A stretch of 64,000 nucleotides of DNA from Litoditis marina (Eukaryota; Nematoda; Chromadorea; Rhabditida; Rhabditidae). The translations under genes and the position numbers were made by a program. The notes beneath the pieces are model-generated. The model saw only the letters and a list, made by a program, of their open reading frames with translations. It was not told the DNA's origin and made no database searches. Below, in pieces: positions 43,709 through 54,769 of the stretch (position 1 is the stretch's first letter; each line of letters starts with the position of its first letter). Location of the stretch: contig OZ038437.1 of assembly GCA_964036275.1 (NCBI GenBank), positions 12,093,138 to 12,157,137 of the forward strand. Reading direction: 5' to 3'.

Positions 43709-44358
43709 CACAGCAGACATCCTATAAATCTGCCTCGATAAGAGTGAACTCTATGTCTCGTCAAAGCTGGAAGTTCTCTCAGCTCTCAACCTTTGGAAAG
43801 CCATATTTGCAGCAGGCTGGCGAGTCAATCGGTCAATACTAGCATAGGATTTGATCAAATGTTTCCAAAAAGATCTGTACGTTTCCCATATGGCGATCAA
43901 ACTACAATGTTTCGATCAAACTTCCACTTTGGAAATCCCTATATGCAGCAGGCTGGCGAGTCAATACTCGCATGTGGTCAAATGTGTCCAGAGAGTTCTG
44001 TACGTTTTCCGTAATGCGATCAAACTACGATGCAGGGTTAACAGATGAGACTACAATGTACTTTTAGTATTTTTTAAGTCAATGAAAGTTTCATTATGGT
44101 ACCATTACATAAAATTTCCATATGTTTCATAAAGGTTTTATATCGTTTTCCAGTACGACTGGCCACGCAACAACTGCAACATAAAACAAGTACAAGTATA
44201 CCTGCTAGAAACAATGAAAATGTAAGACGACAACAACATTATAGGAACAATGATACAATATAAACAAATGAGTCAAGGGTCAAAACAAGAAAGAAACAGA
44301 TTCAACAACGCAAGGGGGAACAAACCAGAAACCAATCCAGAAAATCGATACTCATTCT

Positions 44359-46974
44359 TTACATGTTGGTCGTATCTCTCTTCTGGATCATACGCAACTG
44401 CTTCTTCTTCGTCTTCTTCAGTTTTGATGTGTTCTTGATGACCTGAAGCACAGAAATAAACATGACGTTCACTCTCTTTTTACTCCATGATTGAACCTCA
44501 CCAAAGCGGTTCATTTACTCGCTTGTATGGAAAATACAATGTGTACTTTTCGTGAGAATGTTGAAAATAAACCATCAAACTCAAACATCAAACAAAACCA
44601 TTTCGGTTCAAATAAGAAACCCAACATTTCATCAAACTACATTTCACGATTTCATCAAACTTCCCTACTTTGTAGTAGTTTGTATCGCTAATTCTCATAA
44701 ATTTGCTTCAAACCAAAAAGCTCGGTTTTTGAACTTTTCTAGCCTAGCTGTTTCTGGGTAACACGTAAAGTCGGCGAGAGTTTTGTAGACAAACAACTAT
44801 TTATTCTAGGGTAAACTAATATTAAATACATACCTGTACGATTTCTGATTTTCGCTCGTTCTCCAAACGTCGCTCCTCCTGCTCCTTTGCGCGGACTTTC
44901 CTCTCCTGAAACAAAGTTGTTACTATTTTATTTATGAAACTGATAAGTCCACAATGGTGTTCATTTTATCTGTCCTTTGCCCTACAGCTACAGACTAGAT
45001 TTGATAACAAGAAAAACTACTTTTTTAGCCGAAATACCGCGTCAAACTGACACGCAATACGCATACTCGAACTGTATCGTGTCATTTCGTAAATCAAATC
45101 AAAATCTAAATTAATCAAAACACTACAACTACTCAAGAAGATAATTCATGTTTTCGTGGATCTCATACAGGCACACACCGCCAAGGTCTCTCGTAAAAGG
45201 GGGAGTCGCGAACAAATCCCTGTAAAAAAGTAGGGGTCGCGAGCTGTTAACTAACGAATTTCATACAAAATCACCTATAATCTTACGGAAAAGAGTTGAA
45301 TATCGCCGTTTTGGGGGGTCGCGACACGAGAAAGCACAGAGGGGTCGCGAGAATTTTGAAGGAATAAGAGACTCTTGGCGGTGTATGCATACAGGTTTTG
45401 AGGAAGCGTGAACCTAACAATTTCGTCGGGCATCGGGTTTGAAGGGTAGGATGTAGGCGAAAGATCACTGCGCCAATTACAAAAAAAGCATACCTGTATT
45501 TCCTGAATCTTCTTGTCTCGAATTTCTGTTTGCATCGCTTTAACCTGAAGAACAGAGATCAGTGAACAAATTTAACCTATGGTACAACTAAATTACAATT
45601 ACAACTGATGAATGAATTCATGACTGACGTAAATAAATTAGTAAATATCGATATAACGACTCCCATACCAACTTAATCACGTTAAGCGATTTAGAGCGAA
45701 ATGAATTACCTTATTTACATTCTATTTTGACTAACACTACTAATTGATGATCCACTGAAACAGCTACCAGAAAAAATTAAGAAACCTTAAAACCGGGGTA
45801 GACATAGAATTGACCTATTTTACTCGGCTGAGTTACAGTTGAGATCAAAACTGACCTGCTTTAGCTTTGCCTTTTCTGCCATCTTCTTATCCCATGATGA
45901 CTTCAACGGCTTCGATTTGATAACTGTAGTGTGCCTATAATATTTTGATTAGCTTAGAGAAGCAGTTGAACAACATTCAGAATCCAATTAACTAGTGATA
46001 CATTACATAGAAACTTGGTGGCTAATAGCAGTTTGCTAGCTTGCTACTAGCGAGGTTTTTAGTAGGAATTTAGTAGCCGTTTAGTAGTGACTTGGTAGCA
46101 GTATAGTAAATGTCTACCAAGTTACTATCAAACGGCTATAAACAAGTACTCCGCGTCTGAGAGAAAAAAAATACAGGTAACATGTACCACTAAGTTGGTA
46201 GCTAGTTTCGACTAATGACTAAACCACTACCACTCTGCTCACGCCGTTCTCGACTACAGCTTTGACAAATAACAAACTCGCGTCTTCGCTTTTAAACGCC
46301 TCCCGTATGATTCGCGCAAGAATAAGCGCGATATGCAGCGAAATAGTACTGTGATCAGAACAAATTGCAGTGGGATAGAGTGTCCCGCCACGAAAACTTT
46401 GTGGACGGAGCTCAAAGTTTACTCGCAAAAATTACTGAACGAGAACGCCGTGCGCCACTAAAACGCTAGCAGCGGTTCGATCGAACGGCTAATAGCCGTT
46501 TATTCGCGGTTTAGTAGATTATTAATTTCTGTGATACGTGATACTTCAAACTGGAACTGAATTTTTAGGTCATAATTTAGTTTCGAGCGACATTAACTAT
46601 AATAGTTCCTTGAAAAACTTAACAAGAATTCAGTATACTCTGATAAACATATTCGAAGAATCGGAAAAACTTGTTGAAACTTCAAAGAAAACCTTCAAAC
46701 TGTAGCAAATTTGATCCCTTTTCATTTCACTCAAAATCATGAAAACTAAGGGTTTCGGAACGCAGGTTCTATTTAGAAAAAAAGATCAAACAATATTAAC
46801 AATACTGGGAAGAGAAAATCATCTACTGATCTACTGGATTGAAAATGAAACAGCGAGATAAACTAGCCTAGCCGAGTGTGCATCTTTCCACCACCTTCCC
46901 GACTTCGGGGCTCCTCGAATTGGCTTTGGCGCCGCCTCTTCGACGTTCATCGCCTCTGGAGCTTCAGTGGTCAT
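44359..46974 (-). CDS. CCDC86/CGR1-like nucleolar rRNA-processing protein
   Basis: Exons on the reverse strand: 46974-46868, 45934-45856, 45544-45494, 44905-44834, 44442-44359 (TAA); 130 residues. It matches the CGR1 domain of CCDC86 in order: KSGRWWKD, KPLKSSWDKKM, a basic/acidic helix with ERRLENERKSEIVQVI, then KLKKTKKKQLRMIQKRDT. Family members act in the nucleolus on large-subunit rRNA processing and associate with chromosomes in mitosis. The first exon can end at a GC donor (CTAG|GCTAGT), which keeps the conserved WKD, or at GT nine codons earlier, giving 121 residues; both keep the phase. A TTTCAG acceptor lies 11 bases before the ATG, so trans-splicing is likely. It is divergently placed to the ATG4 gene. 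Confidence 0.88.
45171..45390. mobile_element. MITE-like element family D, copy 1
   Basis: Left GCACACACCGCCAAGGTCTC and right GAGACTCTTGGCGGTGTATG form the terminal inverted repeat. The interior has GGGGTCGCGA words in both arms. It lies in an intron of the CGR1-like gene; the second copy is at 53238-53454. Confidence 0.8.
46010..46515. repeat. TAGTAGC / GGCTAATAGCCG degenerate repeat element
   Basis: The edges carry TTGGTGGCTAATAGCAG and CGGCTAATAGCCGTTTATTC. Inside are runs of TTTAGTAG-type words and a CCAAGTTACTATCAAACGGC segment. A trace with AAACGGCTAATAAACAATTA is at 41445-41465. Origin unknown; no coding seen. Confidence 0.4.
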
Positions 46975-47700
46975 TTTATTACCCCTGAAATTTGTGATAT
47001 ACATAAAAACAGACTGAACTGAAAATTAGCGATTCTTATCAGGTTAGAGCATGTCTGTTCGATCTGAATATAAGAAACAGTGTGTATCACTCAAAAACTC
47101 TGCATTCAAAGACAACTATATTTTTCGATTTATGTTTTTTAATGATTTCGGGAATGAAAAATTATGCAAAACAACGGTACAATTTCATGAAGCATGCGGC
47201 TGCACAATCGAGACAGTGAATAGATAACTTATGGATATATAATTTTAATAATTACGGGAAAACAAAAAGATTAAAGACAATCAAAAAGCAAAAACGCTCT
47301 CGAAAATTTTGCGCTTAATCATGCTGGAATGTGGGGCAGTTTAACAGTTTTCCCACGGTGAAATCACGTATTTGCAATGTTGTGAGGCAGCCCGCTATCC
47401 CCCAGCATGGATCAGCTGATTGACCGCTGAGCTCAGCGAAAAGTTCCGATCGTAAATCTTATCTTGTTCGTTGTAATTGGTTCTTAATTACCTTAATTTT
47501 TACTAGTTCATACATCTATCTGTTTCTTACGCTTTGACATTATGTGGTATACATTATGTCGAGTCTTCTTACCTCTGGAGTTTGCTTTTTGCTCTTAGAT
47601 TCATATTTGTTCTTTGTTTGTTGTTGATTTATTATTTTGAACATCCAGTAACACTCAAAGGTTGGAATTGCAGGTAACATAAGCTGGTTTCTACTCGTTA
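46975..47700. promoter_or_regulatory. divergent promoter region between CGR1-like and ATG4 genes
   Basis: About 730 bp separate the two start codons. Acceptor-like sites face both ways: TTTCAG upstream of the CGR1-like ATG and GAATTGCAG 28 bases upstream of the ATG4 ATG. The middle is AT-rich with no repeat element recognised. A shared two-way promoter is inferred from layout only. Confidence 0.4.
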
Positions 47701-50700
47701 ATGGATGATTTCGCACCCGTAGACATCCAGCTACCGTCGTTTTCGCAAATGCTGGAGACATGCTACACGATGGAGCCGCCGTTTGTCTCCTATCAACAGG
47801 AGTCCCTGCTTTTCAAGGAGGAGGGAGAGAAGGTTTACCTACTTGGAAAGGAATTCAGTGAAAAGGGTAAGTCAGTTTGTTAGATACTTCTTTGTAGATG
47901 CCTCAACTCGGTACGATGTCTGTATAGCTCTAGGACGGTGATGTTCTTGGAGCTGATGTGGAAGTGTCTTCAGTCTAGTTTCGAGCGTATACCTCGGAAA
48001 GGGGAAAACCCCCATTATCTGCTGCTCCTTATTGAAAAATTAGGGAGAAGGCGAAAGTGAGGCGTGAGGGGTTAAATGATAACTTCCTTACTCAGGTTTT
48101 ATTACAGATGGAGTGGAGAAAGTCAAGGAATATGTCACGTCTCGTCTCTGGTTCACTTACAGGAGGAACTTTTCTCCCATTGGTTGGCTTTTCGTTCAGA
48201 TTACGTTTGTATGATTTCAAGTTTCCAATAATTAATGCCTGGTTCAATGGTTAGACGTGCCAGAAGTCACACGTCCCGAATATAACGTTGTCACAATAAG
48301 TATGTAATCCAAAGTGAGTTCATCAATTACTTTTCACAAGTTCACTTCTAAAAATGAACTCCTTTTCGGTGAATAATCGAACCTTACTGGTTTATGAATT
48401 ATGATTCTGACCAAAGTTCCGAACTTCTGAATGGAATGGTTTTCGTTATAGAATTTTATTTTCAATTCCAGGCGGCACTGGGCCCGAATCGGATCAAGGC
48501 TGGGGATGTATGCTGCGCTGTGCACAAATGTTGTTGGGAGAAACGCTAATCAGGCGACATATTGGTTAGTTGGTAGTTTTTTGGAAAAGTGCCAATCTTC
48601 ACCTGACATCGAACATGTACCGCAGTTTCATGTCTCTCAGGTACCCAGTAGTCTATTTCTGAAATGGTAAGTGTCTTACAAGGATTACTGGTGGACAATA
48701 TTTTTGTGAGACGTTAGGTGATTGGATCGCGGTTCATGGAAATAGTATACTGGTGAGAAGCACGCAAAGCAGTGAGAAGTTTTGTGAGTAGGATGACAGC
48801 TTCATACACCAGCTGATTTTTTAAGCGACCCTCCCTCCATAAGACCCCTTTTTTAGAATATGCCCCCCCCCCCCCCCCCCCCCCCCCCTTATTTACTTTT
48901 TCAAAAAAGTGTATTCGGTCGAGAACCCACTTTTTGAGTCCCGATGTTACAAAATTCCAAATTTTGTGACGCGATTTTTCAAAAGGAAAAATCGACTTTT
49001 GTATGGCACAGCTTTGTTAGTTATCGATTTTTTTTCTCTCGCCAACCAACACCAACGACATTTACATTACATTAGCTATCAGTAATGTTAGTTCGTGTTT
49101 GGACATACTGTCTACTGTCATGCAAATCCATTTTCATTCACTGAGTGATTTCAGGTAAACATTTCGTTTGGAACAGAAAGGAAACTCCGCATGGCGATTA
49201 CGAGAAGATTCTTCAGCTGTTTTTGGATGAGAAGACCGCTCTGTACTCTATTCATCAAATCGGCGAGTTCAGTTTATTTGTTTGTTTGCTGCTGCTTCGA
49301 TGTGGTTCTTAAAGCATTTAAGTGAGAAAGCTGGAAGAGTGCCATGTGTATTATATTTTGAAAGTTAGATTTCATTGTATGGTGAAGTTTTTGTTGAAAT
49401 AGAAATACGTAAAAAAAATTTCATCAAAAGTTTCTTCATGTTTCACTGAAAAATAGTCAATTTTTGAGCAACCATATTTGGTTTCAGCGCAAATGGGTGT
49501 GTCTGAAGGAAAAGCCGTGGGCGAGTGGTTTGGACCCAATACAGCTGCCCAGGTAATACTATTTTTTGACTCTATTTCTATAGATTTTTAGAGAAAAACA
49601 TGAATTCATATGAGGAAATCGATAAATAATGGAACGAGTCTTGGTTTTGTGTTTTGTGGACCAAACTCAGAAATACTGCAGCAGCGCACCTGATCGATTG
49701 ATACTTTCCTGTAAGCGATATTACTATTTTTGATGTTTTTAGCTGATTCGAAAGATGAAACACCAGACAAACGCACAAACATTTCTATGCGCTCTGCGAA
49801 TTTAGTTTAGGGAGATAAGGCGAACGAAAATGGAAGGGTAGAGGCGAAACGCACCACATTTCTATTACTTTCTTTCTGTTGTTTCTTTTATTTACTAATG
49901 TCAATCGATATTAGAGTTTTGTAGGTCCTAAAGAAGTTGTCCGTGTTTGATCTTTGGTCCAACGTTGCGGTTCACGTAGCTCTCGACAACATTCTCATCT
50001 CACGTGACGTAACCACAATGGCAACACTTTCGCCGACTATGGATGCCGTGAAGCTAATCAGCGGTAGGTCAAATATGAGTATAGATTATCGATTGAGCTT
50101 CAGGTTGGCAAGTTGGCATGTAACGGAGTTTTGAAGGACGGATGACGCTCAATCTTTTGAAAAAATACTTCATGTCTGTTCATTTTATAGAGTTCTGTCT
50201 GTAAACCTACACCCGTTTCGGGATGATTGTGCTGCAATTATGCTAAACTTCATGATTTTACAATAAGATGGCGTACTAAAGTTTCGCAGAATATGAGCTA
50301 GTTTTAGGTCTTAATTCAGATATAAAGTCGATTTCGTGAGTTCATTTCCTTTCAGCCGATGGCTATGTCGACGAATCCCATCTATCACTCCTCAACGACT
50401 CGGTTCTATCTGATGAAGGTGGGGTTTTCTAGTGAAAAGGTCACGAAAGCAAGTTCGAGTCTATCAATTTCGGATCTATTTTGAGATTTTCACACGTTCA
50501 ACACGAATTTTTTTTATGTTATATTACTGAACAAGTTGACTGTTATATGAAACAATCTGTCAATTGTAGAGACACCCGCCTGGCGCCCCCTGCTCCTCGT
50601 GGTTCCGTTGAGACTAGGACTGACTACAATCAATCGATGCTACCTGCCAGCCATACAGGTTGGTTGTTTGTATTCACGACCGCAAATATCCTCATATATA

Positions 50701-53700
50701 AGAGAGGGTCGCGAGCCAATAATTAACTGCATTAATCTATATAATCGGCAATCTATCGAAAATTTGGCTCGCGTGATGTTACTTTACTGGGTTACTGCTG
50801 TTGTGAGTCAGGCTTTCCGCCTGTCCTACAGTAATAGATCCTTGATTTTTTGTGTTTTGTGTTGTGTTCTCTCGTCATTGAAGTGACCTCTCTTAATTTG
50901 GTCAGGGTATTACTCCCAGAAGCCAAAAACCTTCACGGGACGGGAAAAAGATCTCTTTGACTTTGACCCGCGCTCTCTCATCGGGGATTGATCAGCGCCA
51001 CAAATATGACTCTCTGGTCTGTTTTATAGTTTTCGCCATTCCCACTAAGACCTCGGCAACGTGCCAACAAAATTTCCAGGCGGCTTTCTCCCATGTTATT
51101 GTTTTCCAAAACACAAGTTTTTGTGAGCGGAAGATATTCTTGGTTACAGTACGTGAGTAAAAATTATTTTCATAAAACCCGTTACTTCTATGAAACATAT
51201 TCATTCGAAGTTCCAATGGCACGCTGCCAAAGTCTCAGTGGGAATGAAACGAACTATAGCTGGAAATTATATGAAACAGGCATCACAGATCAGATAAAAC
51301 CAATTTACCTGTAGATTTTTGATTATGAGCTTCGTAAAAGAAGTTTTGCGTTCCAGGAATACTTCAAGTTGGACTCATGCGTCGGTATTGTTGGCGGTCG
51401 TCCAAACCACGCCCTCTACTTTATAGGAATCGCCGGTGAGAGGGTGAGTCGTCTTTTTGTGCAAACTCTAAGTAAGCATTTTAAACTTTAGGTAAACACT
51501 AAACGTCAAGTATAGGTACGTAAGGTTAAGTAAATTCAAGTTGTTTTGAAGGCGAATCTCCTATGTTTTCGCAGAAAAGTTCTTAGCACGTGCTGCGCTC
51601 ACGATATAGAATGGCATAGAGAAACCTCCACCATTCCGTAAACTCTCACTATCCACAAAAACTGAATGAGAGCTAGAGGACATACTAATCATGCAAGTCT
51701 CTAAAGTTTTATATTTCATTCGATAAAGCGTTGATCTTTGTTCTTACCATACCGGTTTGTGAATGACGTATCGATTGACTTCCAGCTGCTGTACGTGGAA
51801 CCTTTTTTCAACATGGAATTGTTTTCATTGATAAGTATTTATGTTAACCTTTTGTCCGTAGTTCGACCTTTGTACGAGTGAATTGGTTTATTGATTTATC
51901 GACTGATCGATCATCTTCCAGCTTCTCTACCTGGATCCCCATTACTGTCGCCCGACGCTGGCTCGAACGGCGACTGTCCCGAATGACAACGAGTTTATGG
52001 ACATTGAACAGATTGAGGTAACTATCATAGGTGAAAAAGTGTCCAACCGGACTATTTAAAAGTGAAGGGGGTCAGATCGCTCTTGTTGCAAAAGTGAGGG
52101 GGAAGGAGGGTAGGGTCTGAGACCAGCCAATGGATGCTGCATCTTTCCCCCATTGTGCAGCGAAAGTGAGAGGTCATTTTCTAACTCTTGTCAAAAAGTG
52201 AAGGCAGTACCAACTCAGGATGGCACCTTTTCACCTATGGTAACTATGCTTTCTAAAAGAGTAACTATAATTCTACGAGTCTTTATCCGTGGATTAGATC
52301 CCATATTAGTTATATTGTTGACAGATGTAAAAAGTAGCCACCTGACAGCTATTAAAGTGGGTTTAGAAACCAACTAGAGGGAACAGGGGATACATAACTT
52401 TTCGATTTCGCCACGAGATGATGTTCAACTAGTCTTACCGACATTATCCAATCTTTATCACTTTTCGACTTCTCGTAGACGATTATGATTTTATTACATA
52501 TTGCAGGAAGCATTGGAGGCGCGGCGCGTGCCTAAATCATTTTCACTCGAGTAGAACACCGCTGAGATAATTGCATTCTTGATATTATGTATTTTTGTTG
52601 TATTATTATGTTAATATGTTATTAATAGCTGCAGGAGGCCCTGGAGGCGCGTGCCTCAGTATCGCTGTCCCCTGATGGAGAAAGTGTCATCGATGATACG
52701 ACATTCCACTGTGAGATGATGCTCAGCATGGAATATGATCAGGTAATTATTTATTCATGTATCTATGTACATTCAAATAATATATCGGTCACTCATCAGA
52801 AAAAGAGTTAAAGTAGGACGATTATGTGGTCCAATCGCAACGGTTCAGTCCTTTAAACTGTACTACATTTTCCAATTGCAGTTTAAAGGACCGTTGACAC
52901 GGGATTGGTTCACATAATCGTCTTTCTTTAAGTAAGAAGGGAAAGAGAGAAGACCGTAATGATTATTGGGATGTTGTATGTTTTTTTTTCTACGTTCTCA
53001 CTTTCTCTGTGTCAGTTCTGGGGGGGGGGGGGTGTTTTTGGTGGAAAATACAACAGTAGAGTGTGGCTATACCACATACAGGACAGTTTTCCAATGTAAG
53101 TACGTTAAAGTCCATAAGTGCAATTGTAAACATAAAATAGTGGGAATCTCTCGATTTTGCCGAAAAGGGTAAGGGAGCCTATTTTTTGTCTGGAGCATGA
53201 TTACAGGATGAGCATTCCTAGAGAGTCAGAGTGACAGACCGCTAAGGCCTCTTATGAGATGGGGGGGGGGGGGTTGCGAACTAATTTTGACGATAAATAG
53301 GGGTCGCGAGTTGAAAACCAGCTAATCTCATACAAAACTGTTAAAATTTAAACCGAAAGTAATGAAATTCGCTGTTTGGGAGGGTCGCGACTCAAAAACG
53401 AGGGGGGTATCGCGCACATTCAGAAAAAAATGAGAGACCCTCGGCGGTGTATGGTCAGAGTACACATAGATGCTGTTCAGGTCGACCCATCATTGGCCCT
53501 GGCGTTCTTCTGTGAATCCTCGGACGCTTACAAGCAGTTGATACGCGATCTCAACGAGGTTCGTCTTGGTTTTCGTGCAATTTATAAATTTTGCTCGTTT
53601 TTAGCTTGTTGGCTTTTTATTTTTTAAGTGCCAATGTTCCACATTCCATTCCAAACGTGATTTCTACAGAAGTACACAGTTTTCCACAGCTTGCTTTTTC

Positions 53701-54769
53701 ACAACCTGGTTGTAGCAGCTCTTTGAGTTGGAAACTCTATTTAATTGTTTCTTCATGCACCAGTAAGGTTCGACTATGCGGCAAAAAAAAAGTTCTTTTT
53801 CAGATTTAACCTCGTGATAATTTGTGCTTTTACATCAAAAATAAACATTGTTTCTAGATTCGGGCGAAAAAGTCGCCCGCTTTTTTTCCTGGCTATTCTG
53901 ACAGCTTTACTGGGGTATGCATACCCTAAATGCTCAGCGTTTTGAGAAACCCCCCCCCCCTCGAAAATTGTCTGATTTAGCGATTTTCTAAATTAGGGGC
54001 AAAACCCCCTTGTAATGGCTGAGGGGGAGGGCAAAACCCCCCTGTTTGAAAAAGTCACAACTCTGAGGCATTTAGGGTGTGGCGGGTATGTGTTTCTTCA
54101 TTCAGTATCTTGGTTAAATAGTCATTTTTCCGTTTCAGCGCGTGTTTCCTGCCTCGAAACCTGCGCTGTTCGAACATTTGGAGAAGCGACCGAAGTACTG
54201 GCCGCCATTTGAACCGTACACCGGAGTGAAGGCTAGGATCGAGATGACCGGTACGATAGATACTTTTTTTTGTATATTTTCAATTGTTTTACTGCGGTTT
54301 CTAGATTGTATCTTGTATGGGGAGGGGGGGGGGGGGTTTGTTTTGTTGAGCGTTTCCGGTTGGTTATGGTCTGCACGAGTATGTCTGCTGTGTGCGGTAC
54401 ATTTTCGGTCCAATACTAATTTGGTAGTGTCGTGCTCCAGTAAAGTTCCAAATGGTCTGCGAAAATTAGAAAACATTGAGTTTTCAGAAACGAGCTTTCA
54501 CACATTTCAATCAGGAAAAGGGAGACTGAAATATTTTTGCAGTTCACTGTTTATTCACGTTTTACTGGTGTGAGTGGTGTGATCAGACTGCAATGTTGGT
54601 TACTTCGCTCAATATCGATTTTCTTTCAGAATTCGACGACATGACCGGTCAGAACGTGGATGTGGACGATGGATTCGAGGTGTTGGAGGACGAATTCTCG
54701 TTCGGCAACGAAGACGAGGAAAAAGTGCCAGAAAGCAGCTCGGACAGCTCGTTGGATAAGGTTGAGTAG
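47701..54769 (+). CDS. atg-4: ATG4 cysteine protease (autophagy)
   Basis: Thirteen exons in phase: 47701-47866, 48472-48564, 49155-49262, 49488-49552, 49925-50063, 50356-50418, 50570-50658, 51357-51443, 51922-52017, 52635-52742, 53481-53558, 54139-54250, 54630-54769 (TAG); 447 residues. ATG4 cleaves ATG8/LC3/GABARAP C-termini before lipidation and later removes the lipid. Family marks: DQGWGCMLRCAQM with catalytic Cys68, YSIHQIAQMGV, WFGPNTAAQ, WRPLLLVVPLRLGL, GIVGGRPNHALYFIG, and YLDPH with Asp275 and His277. DPSLALAFFC follows, and an acidic C-terminus has FEVL (417-420), a plausible ATG8-binding LIR. Intron 3 starts with GC, required by the conserved HQIAQM junction. Paralogue (4.1 or 4.2 type) not determined. 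Confidence 0.95.
48860..48890. repeat. poly-C run
   Basis: About 25-28 C residues in an ATG4 intron; its length is prone to sequencing error. Similar G or C runs are at 53029, 53263, 53950, 54322 and 58881. Confidence 0.85.
51025..51259. mobile_element. MITE-like element family A, copy 3
   Basis: Starts TATAGTTTTCGCCATTCCC, ends GGGAATGAAACGAACTATA. The inner pair is CGGCAACGTGCCAA and TGGCACGCTGCCAA. It lies in the intron before the ATG4 51357 exon. Confidence 0.8.
51778..51812 (+). repeat. decayed copy of an ATG4 acceptor and exon start
   Basis: GACTTCCAG then CTGCTGTACGTGGAACC (reads LLYVEP) echoes the true boundary at 51914-51938, CATCTTCCAG then CTTCTCTACCTGGATCC (LLYLDP). The copy lies ~134 bp upstream, lacks the catalytic Asp and has no good donor. 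Confidence 0.65.
52494..52550 (+). repeat. decayed copy of another ATG4 acceptor and exon start
   Basis: ATTGCAG then GAAGCATTGGAGGCGCG repeats the true boundary at 52628-52655, CTGCAG then GAGGCCCTGGAGGCGCG, 128 bp downstream. The copied frame stops after about fifteen codons. Confidence 0.75.
52810..52931. mobile_element. MITE-like element family C, copy 2
   Basis: Left AAAGTAGGACGATTATGTGG and right CACATAATCGTCTTTCTTTA, with an inner CAGTCCTTTAAACTG / CAGTTTAAAGGACCG pair. Same build as 38156-38269. Confidence 0.8.
53238..53454. mobile_element. MITE-like element family D, copy 2
   Basis: AGGGGTCGCGAGTTG, AATCTCATACAAAACTGTTA, GGGAGGGTCGCGACTC and GAGACCCTCGGCGGTGTATG match 45171-45390. 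It ends 26 bp before the ATG4 exon at 53481. A fragment with GGGTCGCGAGCCAATAA is also at 50703-50725. Confidence 0.75.
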
